This document shows, one piece after another, positions 63,882-64,000 of a stretch of 64,000 nt of DNA. The first letter of the stretch is position 1. Every line of letters starts with the position of its first letter. Made by a program: the position numbers and the translations under genes. The stretch lies in contig NZ_NTUP01000020.1 of the NCBI RefSeq assembly GCF_002561455.1, positions 111,964 through 175,963 on the forward strand. Reading direction: 5' to 3'. This DNA is from Bacillus sp. AFS015802. Its GTDB lineage: Bacteria; Bacillota; Bacilli; Bacillales; Bacillaceae_B. The notes beneath the pieces were generated by a model. That model ran no database searches. It saw nothing but the letters and a program-made list of their open reading frames with translations, and was not told the DNA's origin.

Positions 63882-63944
63882 TTATGTACCTCCAAAATAT
63901 GTAATAGTATAATGATAGAATAAATATTCATAAAGGTACATAAA
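63881..63944 (-). promoter_or_regulatory. Inverted repeat around the M14 peptidase translation start
   Basis: TTTATGTACC (63881-63890) is perfectly inverted at 63935-63944. One arm covers the start codon region beside the ribosome site; a -10-like TATACT lies between the arms. It may be an operator, or a leader hairpin that covers the ribosome site if transcription starts upstream of 63944. The remaining bases to 64000 show no gene. Confidence 0.4.
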
Positions 63945-64000
63945 TATTTAGACCTGTATTTTAGTTGGGCGAATTTTCCCATAAAAACGAGAGGTGTTCC

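Overview
The window is chromosomal DNA from a low-to-mid GC, endospore-forming Gram-positive bacterium of the Bacillaceae. The evidence is AGGAGG-type ribosome binding sites, frequent TTG/GTG starts, a complete gerPABCDEF spore germination operon with a sigma-K-type promoter, comK, addAB, a CotH-type coat kinase, and binding sites typical of Bacillus regulators (CcpA, TnrA/GlnR, LexA, FadR). A C30 carotenoid operon suggests a pigmented, Rossellomorea-like bacillus; that genus guess is inference. I see no rRNA, tRNA, CRISPR array or intact insertion sequence.

From memory of Bacillus subtilis gene order, much of the window is a rearranged version of its lcfB-yhfN-comK-yhjD-yhjE-sipV-addBA-yisB-gerP-yisK-yisL-yisN-asnO-yisP-yisQ region. 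Layout: 0-5 kb is a maltodextrin locus (mdxEFG transporter genes diverging from a neopullulanase gene). 5-8.5 kb has a MATE exporter and glnK-amtB behind two TnrA/GlnR boxes. 8.5-12.4 kb is the carotenoid operon (two CrtN-family desaturases and CrtM), whose promoter carries three 11-bp-spaced TRTACA repeats like a CarH/LitR light-sensor operator. 12.7-21 kb has asnO, a YisN-like protein, a FIST-PAS-GGDEF-EAL protein, yisL, yisK and a DUF418 membrane protein. 21-31 kb has gerPABCDEF, a YisB-like HNH protein and addA/addB without sbcDC.

31-44 kb is mixed housekeeping: MFS transporter, VOC protein, GNAT, secreted endonuclease, thiolase, HD-GYP protein, signal peptidase with a TVP38-family protein, S9 peptidase, a LexA-box-controlled YhjD-like gene, comK, a YhzC-like IDEAL protein and a DUF421 protein. 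44-50 kb has an M48 protease, azlCD with a divergent XRE-cupin regulator, cotH, and a YeeE/YedE sulfur transporter. 50-56 kb has a repeat-rich non-coding stretch, an AEC transporter, and a malate system (maeN plus MalKR-type two-component genes). 56-64 kb has a medium-chain dehydrogenase, a PBP-like serine hydrolase, an enoyl-CoA hydratase, lcfB with a FadR operator, and a secreted M14 metallopeptidase.

The points most worth following are the putative light/B12 operator on the carotenoid operon, the placement of that operon at the locus where B. subtilis keeps only yisP, the SOS-type promoter beside comK, and three different families of intergenic repeats.
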